Source of the DNA: Gloeopeniophorella convolvens
Lineage: Eukaryota; Basidiomycota; Agaricomycetes; Russulales
Length of the DNA: 64,000 nt
Direction: 5' to 3'
NCBI GenBank assembly: GCA_022496205.1
Contig: WTXD01000013.1
Location: forward strand, 248,001 to 312,000
Shown: one piece after another, positions 36,980-48,043 of the stretch
Position numbering within the stretch: the stretch's first letter is position 1
Layout: each line of letters begins with the position of its first letter
Made by a program: the position numbers and the translations under genes
The notes under the pieces: model-generated
The model's database searches: none
Seen by the model: only the letters and a program-made list of their open reading frames with translations
Told to the model about the DNA's origin: nothing

Positions 36980-37092
36980 ACCTCACCCTCACCCTCGCCC
37001 TCACCCTCAACTGGCCCTCACCCTAAATCCTAGCCCCAAAACCCTCACCCTAAACCTCACCCTAGCCCCGAAACCTCACCCTACCCCCAAGT
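36980..37092 (+). repeat. Telomere-like C-rich array
   Basis: Degenerate tandem units built on CCCTCACCCT, CCCTAAA and CCCTAGCC. Resembles the C-strand of TTAGGG-type telomeres but with many variant units, so it is not a fresh telomere. Confidence 0.7.
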
Positions 37093-38312
37093 CCTTTAAG
37101 CCGGAAATTACTCTAGAGCTCAAATCGTCCTTGCGCTCTGGCTCCTGGGGACTCCGCCCGCGTGTCGCTTTGGGCTTGCACTTAGTGGACACGGCTCTCG
37201 CACTGGCCCACCTCTGGTCGACATCATCGAGCGCGTGGAGGCATCATCCGAGATGGAATCGGTGTCGTGTGAGGATGGGAAGGGTGAGGCGTGTTGCGAG
37301 TCCGGGAGCCCGAGGGCGGGTAGTGCAGGGACGGCTAGGAGTACCGGTGAGTGAGTCCTATCCACTTTCCCTTTACTGTGCACGCAGACAGATGTACCAC
37401 GTCTGCCCCGTCTTTTCCCATTAATAGCCCATGTCCAACGTAGACTGCTGTAACAACAACGTGTGCACCGTGCGTGCGATGCCGCCACACCGCCCCGTTC
37501 TCCTTACGTTCGCATTGTCCCCGTCTGCCACTGTTCCGGACCGCTTCGTTCCGCCTTTCGCGAGCGCCCACCGCCGAGCCAGATAACTCTTGTGAAGATT
37601 GCCAATATCACAGAGTCGTGGACCATTCTGAGCGCGGACTCCCTAACTCTATGTGCACGGAGGTAATGACGCGTGCGTCTGATGTTTTATCTCCCTTGTG
37701 TGCGCTCCTTTAGGTTTCTTGTTCCATCACACGCGTTCACTCCGCACCACCACACATCTTGTTGTAAGTACGTCGCGTGCTCTGCGCGTGCAATGCTGTC
37801 GAAACGGCACATTTTCGTTATCTGATCCCATTCGCCTCCGACTACCTCGTGTTCGCACTCCTTCTCGCCACCGCTATTGTCCATCCACCTCGCCTCCGTC
37901 ACCACCGTCCTCGCACCCTCGCACGCCCGCCAATCCTGTCCAAAGCCACCGCCGAGCACCATGCCACCAACGCCATCAAGACTCGAATTTCGATAACAAC
38001 CCCACGAGTTCTGTACTCTAAGAAGATTTGTCCTGTGCTGCGGACTGAATCATCTCACCTCTGCTCCCCAAACCCGCTGCCTGCCATCTGATTGCACCTC
38101 CGCCATCCGCCATCTCGCAAACCGTACGCGCCGCCGATACCATCACATCCTCGCGCTCACGTCGATCTAACTCTTGTCGACTTGTCTCATCTTTGCCCCG
38201 TATCGGCTACTATCCGTCTCCCTCCCCCTCTCACATCTACGTCTTCTCGTCTGGATGGCATCTCCAACACTCGTACTTCACCCTCCTGGCACGAGACCGG
38301 CAGTTCAACTAG

Positions 38313-38425
38313 AGTTTTGGGGTTAGGGCGTTAGGGTGAGGGTTTCGGGTCTAGGGTCTAGGGTGTTAGGGTGAGGGTTTTAAGTTTAGGGTGAGGATAT
38401 TTCGGGTCTAGGGTGAGGGTGAGGA
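38313..38425 (+). repeat. Telomere-like G-rich array
   Basis: Degenerate tandem TTAGGG, GTGAGGGTTT and GGGTCTAGGG units, inverted relative to the array at 36980-37092. Confidence 0.7.
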
Positions 38426-38584
38426 CCAACATATAAATTCACTACAGTACTGAGTCTATCATCTCGACGCGTCTAAAGCGAGGACGCGCCTAGTCATGTG
38501 ATGCTAATTTACACAATCAAGATGACAGGAAGCGTGACAATCGTCACGATGGGGGGTCTCCCAAGCGAAATACCCCAGACGTTG

Positions 38585-39312
38585 CAGGAGTCAGCCGAGC
38601 TGGATCTCTGCAACGATCTGGAACCGAGACTAACCATCTACATACACGTGTATCCCCTTCCAGAAAACGATGCTCGCTCCGCCTTTCGCATACAGTTCTT
38701 CGGCACGCGTGATTGGTCGTACGACCACCTTATACAAGCTCCCGACGACTCGGTCGGCGGCGAAAGCGTGGTTGCCATCGCGTATGCAGTGCTACTCTCT
38801 ACAGTACATGTCCATCGACCAGCCCCATTGCTGCCAGTGCGGGGCTAAGCTCGAAGCAATGCCATACGCGCTAGTGCGGGGATGACCGGCTCCTGCTGAG
38901 GACCCAACAAACGCGAACGGCCAGTTTTAGCTTAGAGCGTTGACAGCATCCCGTTGACCGTTGGACAGGTGACCGCGTCCCTGGCTAGTAGAGCTTGACA
39001 CGTGCTCATTGGTTGGCGTTAGACTTGAGTAAACGTTCGGCATGGGCAAGTTATTCGAATTTCGAGCATTTCCGAATACAAGGAGTACAGAAAAAGGCAG
39101 TGCCGTGAAACACTTCTACTGGAGGGCGTCATGGAGATAGCTTCCGAGAATGCGGGGCGGAACTGGGGAATACCTAGCAAAGCGCTCTGAGGACGGCCTT
39201 CTGGAAACGGTCGAATCAAAGTTGCTTACGACTGGTGCACACTGTTATACAGGAGTTTACGACATACACTCCCCGAATCAGGGGCACTTCATGACCTCTC
39301 GTTTATCACTCA
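38585..39312. other. Gap between the inverted-repeat element and inhibitor copy B
   Basis: No motif-bearing frame; 3' flank of the inhibitor gene at the right end. Confidence 0.4.
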
Positions 39313-39717
39313 TCAAGAAGTTTGAGTCCTGACCTCAGAATCCAACTCTGCAATTGCCCGCCCGGATTGAGCGACTCGGAGACGGATGCGTCAGTGTGGA
39401 GCTCACCGATGTAATTAATTTCAGTGCCTTGGAGATTGCTCTGTAATGCCGCGAAATACGCGTCAGGAATCTCGGCCGCGAAACCCTGGTGCCATGCGAT
39501 CAGAAATGCCTCGGGCTCGAGGTGCGACACGGGCCACGAACCTTCAAGACGTTCGAGTCGAATCTGTCTTTCACCACGCCGCCATTGCTGCTGACCTCAT
39601 CGGCCTGCTTAGAGATTGTCTCTGAAGAAGCGCTATTCTTGAAGACGACGATGTATCCTATAAGAATTTAGTACCACGTATGTTGGATAGGAGGGCAAGC
39701 AGCGCACTTGCGGACAT
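39313..39717 (-). CDS. I9-type protease inhibitor, copy B (Pbi2-like)
   Basis: Paralogue of the inhibitor 3.3 kb to the left, same strand, same four-exon structure: 39717-39708, 39657-39542, 39485-39407, 39347-39313; 79 residues. Core: MSARYIVVFK, an amphipathic helix (SSETISKQADEVSSNGG), GFAAEIPDAYFAALQSNL, and the typical I9 ending INYIELDSEVRTQTS. The first exon codes only three full residues plus one base. The intron positions and phases match copy A, so the two arose by duplication, although the proteins have diverged considerably. Likely target is a subtilisin-like protease. Confidence 0.88.
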
Positions 39718-40068
39718 TGCTGGCAGGTCTGGTCAACGATTATGAGGGTCTTGTGTGAGGGCTGAGATGGGCTATGGGTGGAGTGACCCTAGAGTGATCC
39801 TGTTATATCATCTGGAGACATCTGGGCATCAGTGCTGCGGAGACTGCGGACCGGGGCTTACGGGGCCGGGGCACGCAAACACCCGCAAATTCCCCCCTAT
39901 CGGCATATGCCGGCCAGTGGTTTCACGCGTGAGTCAGTCGCGTCCGGCCGAGCAACGCGCGCGTCCGTCAGTGCTAGTGAGCGCCTGCGGCTCGCGAGGC
40001 GTTTGGCACCCGCGAATTGCATGCTCTTTCGTTTTTCGCTCCCTCTACGCGTGAGGTTGTCCCCAAGA
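39718..40068. other. Divergent promoter region
   Basis: Short shared upstream region of inhibitor copy B (minus) and the DNA glycosylase (plus). No clear TATA box. Confidence 0.35.
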
Positions 40069-41990
40069 ATGCCAGTCACTCGCTCTGCCACCCGCGCCTC
40101 CGCGCCTGCACCAGCGCCAGCGCCGGCACCTCCAGTTGTCAAGGCAAAACGCGCCCTCAAACGCAAGACAGAAGCACAGCCAGATTTGGAAGAGCAAAAG
40201 CCCGCAGCGGAAGACAAGCCTAAGCGCAGTAAAACATCCAAGAGTTCCAGGTCAAAGAAGGTGGAGGAGCCTCCGCGCCCGCTCCTGCCGCCTTCCGCCG
40301 AGGAACTTGTCCCTCTGCCTGCAAAACTGACCTTTTCCTTGGAAGACGCGAAGAATCACCTCATACAAGCGGACAGCCGCTTCAAAGATGTGTTTGCGCG
40401 TCTTCCTTGCAAGCCGTTCGAGAGAATGGAGCGCGTGCAGCCCTTCCGGTAGGTTTACCGTTCCTGCAACGGCTTGCCGGGCTCACTGCGAAACAATTCA
40501 AGGACACTGTGCTCATCCATTCTGTGAGTCGTGGCGTGTTTTCCGACCGTCTTTCGCCTTAACTTCTTTGAAGCGGTCAACAAATCTCTTGGTTGGCTGC
40601 TCGTGCCATCGAACATAAGTTCCTGAGACTTTTCTTCCCTGAACTTCCAGAGAAGCCAGATGATGAATAGTCAGTGCTCTCTGGTTACCTTTCGAACTAT
40701 AGTAACCAGCCGCGCGCCAAACAGCTGGGCGAAGAGCAGACACGAGATGTTTCCCACTGCATATCAAGTTGCGACTATGGACATTGCTACGCTGCGAACT
40801 GCAGGCCTAAGCGGTCGCAAGGCAGAATATGGTCTGCATTCAAGCTCAAAGTCGCGGATGTTAGCCGATTTACGAGCCTTTTAGTTCGCGATCTGGCAAC
40901 GAGGTTCGCCGATGGTCGACTCACCAATCAGAAGCTGCTCGACGCCAACGACGAGGAATTATTCGAGCTGTTGACTGCAGTCTATGGCATTGGGAAAGTG
41001 AGTGACAGATACCATGCTCTGATATTCTTGGCTGACAATTGCGCCATGTTCAGTGGACTGGTGGGCCGATGGTCTTGGGTTTAAGTACGGTACTAACTTC
41101 GTGTTAGTCGAAATGTTCGCCATTTTCTCGTTGCGACGACCCGACATATTGCCCGTCGGTGAGTGTGTCGGAGCAAGAAATACTCGGGTATGATCTCATT
41201 GTCGCAGGCGATCTTGGCGTACAACGCGGGCTCCTCCGCTGGGTCCTATCTCTGCATAACCCGCAGTTCCGTATTGAGATATCCCCGAAGAAGCTCCCAG
41301 ATCCTACCGAGGACCCTCGTAAGACCGACGATAAAGCTAAGTCCAAGTCCAAGCCTAAGTCCAAGCCCACCAAATCCAGAAAGAAGGTCAAGGAAGAGCC
41401 CATTGCTGCCGAATTAGACTCGGACGATGATGCTGGGCTCGAGGACGATGAGCTTCCCGTCCTGAACGGGGCCGCCGATGCAGCCGACCGCCTGGAACGT
41501 ACCGCTACGCCACCGCCGCCAGATGCGTCGTCTGTCCTCCCGGCAGCTGCCGCCACCGCGTCTGACGTGCTGGGCACGCCCGGGCCTTCGCGCCGCACCG
41601 AGACTATCGTTGGCCTGACTCCTGGCGCGCTTGGCCTGCCCTCACTGCCGCCTCCACTCACTCCTTCAGTCGCTCAGATTCTCGAGCGCGCGCCAGATGC
41701 ACCTCCTCCCCTGCCTCTCCCAGCCGACTTGACCGTCGCTACTCTCAAGAGCAGGCTTGGTGGGAAAGAGAAGATCAAGTGAGCGATTGAGTTGTGTCTT
41801 ATAACACCGAGATTAAACCATGCGCAGAGGCGCAATCCTGACCCCAGCGGAGATGGAAGCACTGACGGAGCCCTGGAAGCCATATCGCAGCCTGGGTAAG
41901 TTGGACTATTGGGGCCGGCAATCAGATGCTGACGAAGGGGCAGGCGTGTACTTCATGTGGGCACTGGCAGAAGAGAAGACCTCACCATGA
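40069..41990 (+). CDS. mag1: DNA-3-methyladenine glycosylase (HhH-GPD, Mag1/AlkA type)
   Basis: Base-excision repair enzyme removing alkylated purines. Ten exons: 40069-40448, 40503-40523, 40574-40669, 40725-40831, 40885-40997, 41054-41060, 41108-41158, 41208-41778, 41828-41895, 41944-41990; 486 residues. The N-terminus is Lys/Arg-rich (nuclear). Then SSILGQQISWLAARAI, ATLRTAGLSGRKAEYV, and the helix-hairpin-helix GIGKWTVEMFAIF followed by LPVGDLGVQRG, whose Asp is catalytic. Exon 6 is only 7 nt (TGGACTG) yet supplies the W-T of GIGKWTV. About 165 Lys/Ser/Pro-rich residues separate the catalytic part from the C-terminal LTEPWKPYRSLGVYFMWAL, which families of this type carry close by, so this is a large insertion. 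Confidence 0.92.
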
Positions 41991-42743
41991 ACTCATGCAT
42001 GACGATACAACGTGCCTCAACAACCTTCCTTGTATATCTTCTCGTCTCCTGTTTAGCTTCCGCTTCCACGTTTGCGCAGAACTGCGACGATTCGCTCACC
42101 CTATAAGCTTCATCTATCGGCTCGTCCTTCTTGACTTGATATCATGCTGCCCATTCCCCGTCGAGTACCGTTCGCGATGGTCATGTACACGCGATTGCAA
42201 TCTCATGATATCATTTTCAAACACACACACATCCCGAACGGTGCTTAGGAAAGCCCAGGCTTTCATTCGGCTACACGCCTTAGACGTTAGACATCCGAGT
42301 CTGCGAGCATGCCGAGAGTTAGCATTCAGATGCCTGATCGACTTCCGCGTCACAGAAGGTGCACGACGCAGATCCATAACGCATGCCACCGCAAAACAGG
42401 CCACCTCACATCGCACAGAAGCCGCGGTATCTGTCTGCACACCGGTTTGAGGGTGTACGAGTAGAAGCGCGGAGGGCGGGCGACAATCTCCGGACGCGGT
42501 AGCACTCTCGAAAAGGAAGCAGATACTCTTCAACCACCAACAGCTTCCGTCGCACCCGCCGGGACTTCCCCGCATCTCGTCGCGAGGCATCGGAGGCACC
42601 CGCGGTCATCCCGCCCATGAATGACATCACCGCCCGTCCTTATCACCCGCCACATAGCGCCGCCGGGACTATCACACTCACACAAGACGTCACCGAACGC
42701 ATCGCGCTCCTGCGATCTGATCAACCTCCGTACGTGGCACATC
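41991..42743. other. Intergenic, promoter of cytosine deaminase
   Basis: Gap between two plus-strand genes. No gene seen; an ATG at 42617 is in frame with the deaminase if its first intron is not used. Confidence 0.4.
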
Positions 42744-43623
42744 ATGCAGACCTCTGTGCGTGCGACACCGGCGTATCTAGCAAATTCAAATCACGATCCG
42801 CTCACTCCTCGAGATGCGCCTCGCAGATCGATGACGCCGCCCAGACGCCGCCCACCCTCGCGGACCTCGATGCGCGCGGGCTCGCGCTCGCGCTGCGCGA
42901 GGCCGAGCGCGGGCGCGCCGAAGGCGGCATCCCGATCGGCTGCGCGCTGCTCGCGCGCAGCGGCGCGCGCCTCGGCGCGGGGCACAACCAGCGCGTGCAG
43001 CGCGGCTCACCAACGCTGCACGCGGAGATCGCCGCGCTCGAGGACGCGGGGCGGCGCCCCGCAGCCGCGTACCGCGATTGCACGCTGGTGAGTGGGCCTG
43101 AGGCCTGAGGCCCAGGCCTGAGAGCGAGCGCCCAATGGCTGACCGAACGGTCGGGGACGGACGGACGCATGTGCGCAGTACACGACGCTGAGGCGAGCAT
43201 GCATATGATTCTCTGTGGTCAGCAGGGCCCGCGTGGCTGACTTGGGGCTCCTTGGCGCGGGCAGCCCGTGCAGCATGTGCAGCGGCGCGGTGCTGCTGTA
43301 CGGCATCCCGCGCGTGGTCGTGGGCGAGCACGCCACGTTCGTCGGCGAGGAGGCGCTCCTGCGCAGCCGCGGCGTCGAGGTCGTCGTGCGCGACGACGTG
43401 CGCTGCGTGGAGCTCTTGCGCGGTTTCATCGAGGAACACCCGGAGGTGCGCGCCCGTGCGCGGGCTTCTCCCGCCGCTTCTCGCAAACGTGCTCACGCCC
43501 TCATGCACATGCCTCCGTTCGTCCGTGATTCCGCTGGGCACGGGGCGTGCCAATGGCTTGCAGATATGGTATGAGGACATTGGCAAGCCAACGGAGGGGC
43601 AGGCGCTGCGGTCTGCGCGATGA
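42744..43623 (+). CDS. fcy1: Cytosine deaminase (Fcy1-like)
   Basis: Zinc enzyme of pyrimidine salvage that converts cytosine to uracil. Proposed exons: 42744-42755, 42827-43087, 43179-43192, 43265-43445, 43564-43623; 175 residues, close to yeast Fcy1. The zinc site is visible: HAE in PTLHAEIAALEDAG and PCSMC in SPCSMCSGAVLLYGIPR. The C-terminus has IWYEDIG as in relatives. The third intron starts GC (CTGAG then GCGAGC); with it, exons read YTTLSPCSMC exactly as the family does, and no GT alternative keeps that. The start is uncertain: ATG 42744 with a 71 nt intron gives a family-length N-terminus, while ATG 42617 unspliced adds about 65 residues. The exons are markedly GC-rich, above their neighbours. 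Confidence 0.88.
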
Positions 43624-43985
43624 TGGCGGAGCTGACGCGCCTGGGCTGCATTTTGGCCTCGTGGAGGAGGCGCATGGTTCAAGGTACACAAATGAATGTA
43701 TGATACAGTATCACTACAACTGCTCATTTGCGGCGCGTGGGCGTGGTTATACAAAGCCAATGTGATGGGTATCCCGGGGCTACAGTAGAGACTTTCACCA
43801 CTACAACATACAAAGTGATAAATAAAATGCGTGATTGGCGAAACAGGAATGCAATCGATCGATGGTGTACCAGACAGTGGGTGGAAATTAAATGTAATGA
43901 AACAAACGTGGGTGTCCGATTGAAGCTGGGAGTGACGTCGTGCTGCGCTGATCGTGTGTGCGGGAAAGAGGAAAGAGGCAACTAA
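43624..43985. other. Convergent 3' gap
   Basis: AT-richer spacer between converging genes, with an AATAAA at 43821-43826 that could act as a polyadenylation signal for the deaminase. Confidence 0.4.
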
Positions 43986-45837
43986 TCAAAGCAACAGGCG
44001 CTCATCCAGAGGGAGGTCCAGTGCGCCGTCAAGCCAAGGATGCCCCCGCACTTCGTGGATGTCGGCGCGGTATTCAGGGTCAGGGTCAAGGCAGCGCAGC
44101 ATCAGCTGCTCTGCGAAATCGGAGACGTGCGTGGCAGCGTGGCCCGCAAGCACGACATGGCCTGCAACCGCATCGCGTTCGGTGGGGAAGGGCGAGGCCC
44201 CAGTGAGAAGATACGAAAGCAGCACGCCGAGGGTCCACACTTCTGCCGGCGGGGCGCGATAAGGTTTCTTCTGCAGTACTTCGGACGCGGCGTATGCGGT
44301 TGTACCGAAGAAGAGCGTGTAGAGCGGGCGGGCCTCGGTCGGATCCACGACGACGGCGCTGCCAAAGTCAACGAGCTTCACCTGCGAAACGAAGCGCGTC
44401 AGCGATAGGGCGCAAGGAAGTATTACTGGGGTACGCACGTTGAGATAGCTGTCGACCAGGATGTTCTCGTCCTTGATATCGCAGTGCGTTACGCCCTGAC
44501 TTTCGAGATAATGCACGGCCTCGACGATTTGCGCAAAGACGAAGCGTGCTTGGCTTTCTGAGAGACGCTTGTCTTTCGATTGTTCGATGCACTCGAACAG
44601 GTCGTGCGATGGTCGGCGCAGGAAGGCGGGCCGTGGTGCTTCCGGCTGTTGGGGCTGCAGATACGAGTCGACAGTGCTGAACGAGCAGTCGTCAATCGGC
44701 TTCTTCACGCTCCCATCGATGAGATCGCTGGATGTCTGCGGGGGCGTGTTGGGAAGGTGGAGATCGGAATCCCCCGAGGGTGAAGGGGTCAGTGCAGGCG
44801 TTGACAGATGGGACGAGGCTTTGCCCGGTGCGGAAAGTTGTTCTTGTGGCGGCGGATTCTTCGCCTTCGAGACCCACGGAGTGCCGTGGAGCTCCTGGAC
44901 CTGTGACACGGGAAGCCGGTACTCAGTCGCCGCCATCACCAGGAGGCTGCGTCATTGCGTGACAACTCACCAGGTAGAAATATAGCTCATCCTCGAACAG
45001 GTCTAGGCATTTGACTATGTTTGGATGATCCAGCAGGCCAAGGAGCAGCGCTTCCGTGGGAACGCGGTGTGCGTGTTTATCTTCCATCCAGGCATGTTCA
45101 GGAACCTTGGCCTTGATGATGAACTTTACTGCGACTTCTCGCATCTCGAGTCGATGAGATGCGGTCATAACGAAGCCATAGCCGCCGGCGCCGAGTTCAT
45201 CACCCAACTCGTACCACTGAACAAATTCCGGGTTTAGATAGTGTCCGCGAGGGAAACGCCGGGAGTACGCGGACCCTTTCGTGGTCAGGCGGTACTCGGA
45301 GAGCAAAGAGTGGGAAATGCGTGGGCGAGAGGTGGCGCAGGAGGATGAGGCGACGCATGGTTCCGGCGGAAACGGGACGGAAGGGAGCTCGTCATGCAGC
45401 TCATATGGGGTAGAGAGGACGGGTTCGCAGGATGACGCGGGAGAGAAGGGAGAATTATGAGAGCTAAGATCCGATTGGTAGGCGCTTGTAAGCGGGTCCA
45501 GTTGAAGCGCGTTCTGGGACAAGTTAGAGGATTGTTGTCGCGGAGAATGCTGCCCTGGGGCGAAGAATGGAGAGATAGGACGCGAAACATGAGATGAGTG
45601 AAGATGCTTCGACTGGGCAAAGTCGAAGAAGTCGGCGGGAGAGCTAGAGGAAGAGGAGGTGGAGAGCGGGAACGAGTCAGGGTGGGACGCGATGCTAGTG
45701 TCTGTGAGCTGGAGGGGTGTGTGGAGGTCGTCTCCGTCGTCAGAGGAACAGTCTCCGGCGTCCATGGGGTGGAGCGGGGGCGAGTGGGAGAGGCCGGGGG
45801 TGGCGGTGGGGTAGATGGGAGAGAGTAGGAGTGGCAT
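43986..45837 (-). CDS. Serine/threonine protein kinase with atypical motifs
   Basis: Exons 45837-44971, 44900-44439, 44381-43986; 574 residues. The first 200 residues are Ser/Pro-rich. The kinase domain starts near residue 205: glycine loop ELGAGGYGFV, VAVKFI (ATP lysine), HPNIVKCLDLF, then an insert of about 100 Ser/Pro-rich residues after the hinge (QELHGTPWVSKAKNPP), catalytic loop HCDIKDEN, and DFGSA in place of DFG-x. The activation segment reads FFGTTAYAASEVL, so the usual APE is ASE, and the DxW of the F-helix is EVW. It resembles CAMK/PAS-kinase-like fungal kinases in the catalytic loop. The intron after FYL must extend to the CAG at 44901 to keep LVQELHG in frame. Substrate unknown. 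Confidence 0.85.
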
Positions 45838-46461
45838 GTTGGAGGAGGAACAGGGACATGGGGCGGGATGCGGGCTCGTTGGTATTTAAGCCGACACGCG
45901 AAAGGTGATGAATGTGGCTGTGGCTGGCTATGGCTGGCTATAATGGCATCTAGCACGCTAGGCCACGACGCAGACACGCAGGGAGGACAGCCCGATTTAG
46001 GAGTTGGACTCATCTCCCTGCCAGAAGAGACCGAAAGAGGCACGCGTCCGTCTCCGAGTCAGCCCAAGCCGAGCGATGGGTACCCTTTGCCAACCAACGT
46101 GAACGAGATGCCAGCGAGAAGTAGGGCCCGAGCAACAACCGAGTCCGCCTGAAAAATCGTTTCCGGGCGCTGTTCTGCCCCGTGTGGCTGAGCCATGCCT
46201 GCGAACAGGTTCCGAGTCACCGAAATACGCCATACCGCAGCCCGCCCTGAGCCCACGGAGCTGCGCGAGCCAGACGTCATTGATTCATGTCGATAGAGTA
46301 ACCCCGGTTCATCAAGTGCTTCCCGTCCCTCAGGCTCCCTCCTCAACCGTGGGAAGTACACGTCGGAAAGGCCCGGGCCCGCCCGGCCAATCACGTCGCT
46401 CCTATCTCGGCCCGCTGGCCAACAAGCGCCGCACCGTCGCTCACCGCATCTTCCACCTGCC
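45838..46461. other. Divergent promoter region
   Basis: Shared upstream region of the kinase (minus) and the PSST gene (plus). A TTAAATA box on the minus strand near 45882-45889 is about 50 bases from the kinase ATG. Confidence 0.45.
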
Positions 46462-47544
<1,083 letters not shown>

Positions 47545-48043
47545 GCTGACAGCGAGAGGCATGCATTATTCATCCAGTACACATACGGTAGATGGTCTGC
47601 TGGGTTGATGGACGCATGTAAAACGTCGGCATTAGATACAGAAATATACGTGTGGTTGGAGATGGATTGATGGGGAGAGAAAGGGGAGAAAGAAATGAAA
47701 GAGGGAGAGATTACGTCAAGGCGATGCTCGCTGGACGGCTTTGCTTGACCGTCGAAGCTTGGCTCGAGCCTGGCTTCTATTCCTCCGTCACGGTCTGCCT
47801 CTCGCTTGACTTTGGCAGCGGACCCCGCCCTTTGAACGTGAACGTGAACGTGAACGTCCTGAACGTCCTGTCCGCTCTTCCCCAGACCGCTCCCCTTTCT
47901 TTTCCTCCCCCTCCGATTCGGGCCCTTTTACATCCGGTCCACTTTGTCTCCCCCTTGTTACTCCCTTCACGCAGGTGTCACGCACCCCTTGACCCCCGCA
48001 CATCTCGTCCACGCACCGTCCCTCGTGTTGGACTCTCAGCACC
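47545..48043. other. Promoter/leader of the 48 kb gene
   Basis: Plus strand becomes C/T-rich from about 47880 to the ATG, a typical fungal leader. Four tandem GAACGT units occur at about 47834-47857. Confidence 0.45.
47834..47857 (+). repeat. GAACGT hexamer repeat
   Basis: Four tandem copies of GAACGT followed by two CCTGAACGT-like units, in the presumed promoter of the gene at 48044. Confidence 0.7.

Larger units (their letters stand above)
36788..38584. mobile_element. Inverted-repeat element with telomere-like subterminal arrays
   Basis: The left end (36788-36831, from AACGTCTGG through GGGAGACCCCCC to ATCGTGACAAT) is repeated in inverted form at about 38541-38584 with four differences in 44 positions. 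Further inside, a C-rich telomere-like array (CCCTCACCCTAAA variants, about 36980-37090) faces a G-rich one (TTAGGGTGAGGG variants, about 38318-38425), again inverted. The 1.2 kb centre is C/T-rich with no convincing protein frame, so no transposase is visible. A target-site duplication could not be made out. Non-autonomous transposon is the favoured reading. Confidence 0.55.

Noticed and set aside
36980..38425. Actual chromosome ends or assembly join at the telomere-like arrays
   Set aside because: Units are degenerate, short (about 110 bases each) and flanked on both sides by ordinary genes, so a live telomere is unlikely; a mis-join cannot be fully excluded from sequence alone.
38498..38848. 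116-codon frame at the right end of the inverted-repeat element
   Set aside because: Starts inside the terminal repeat and has no motif; probably chance.
42786..43760. 324-codon antisense frame over cytosine deaminase
   Set aside because: Arises from the very high GC content of the deaminase exons; sequence is Arg/Ala-rich with no motif, while the opposite strand has the full deaminase zinc site.
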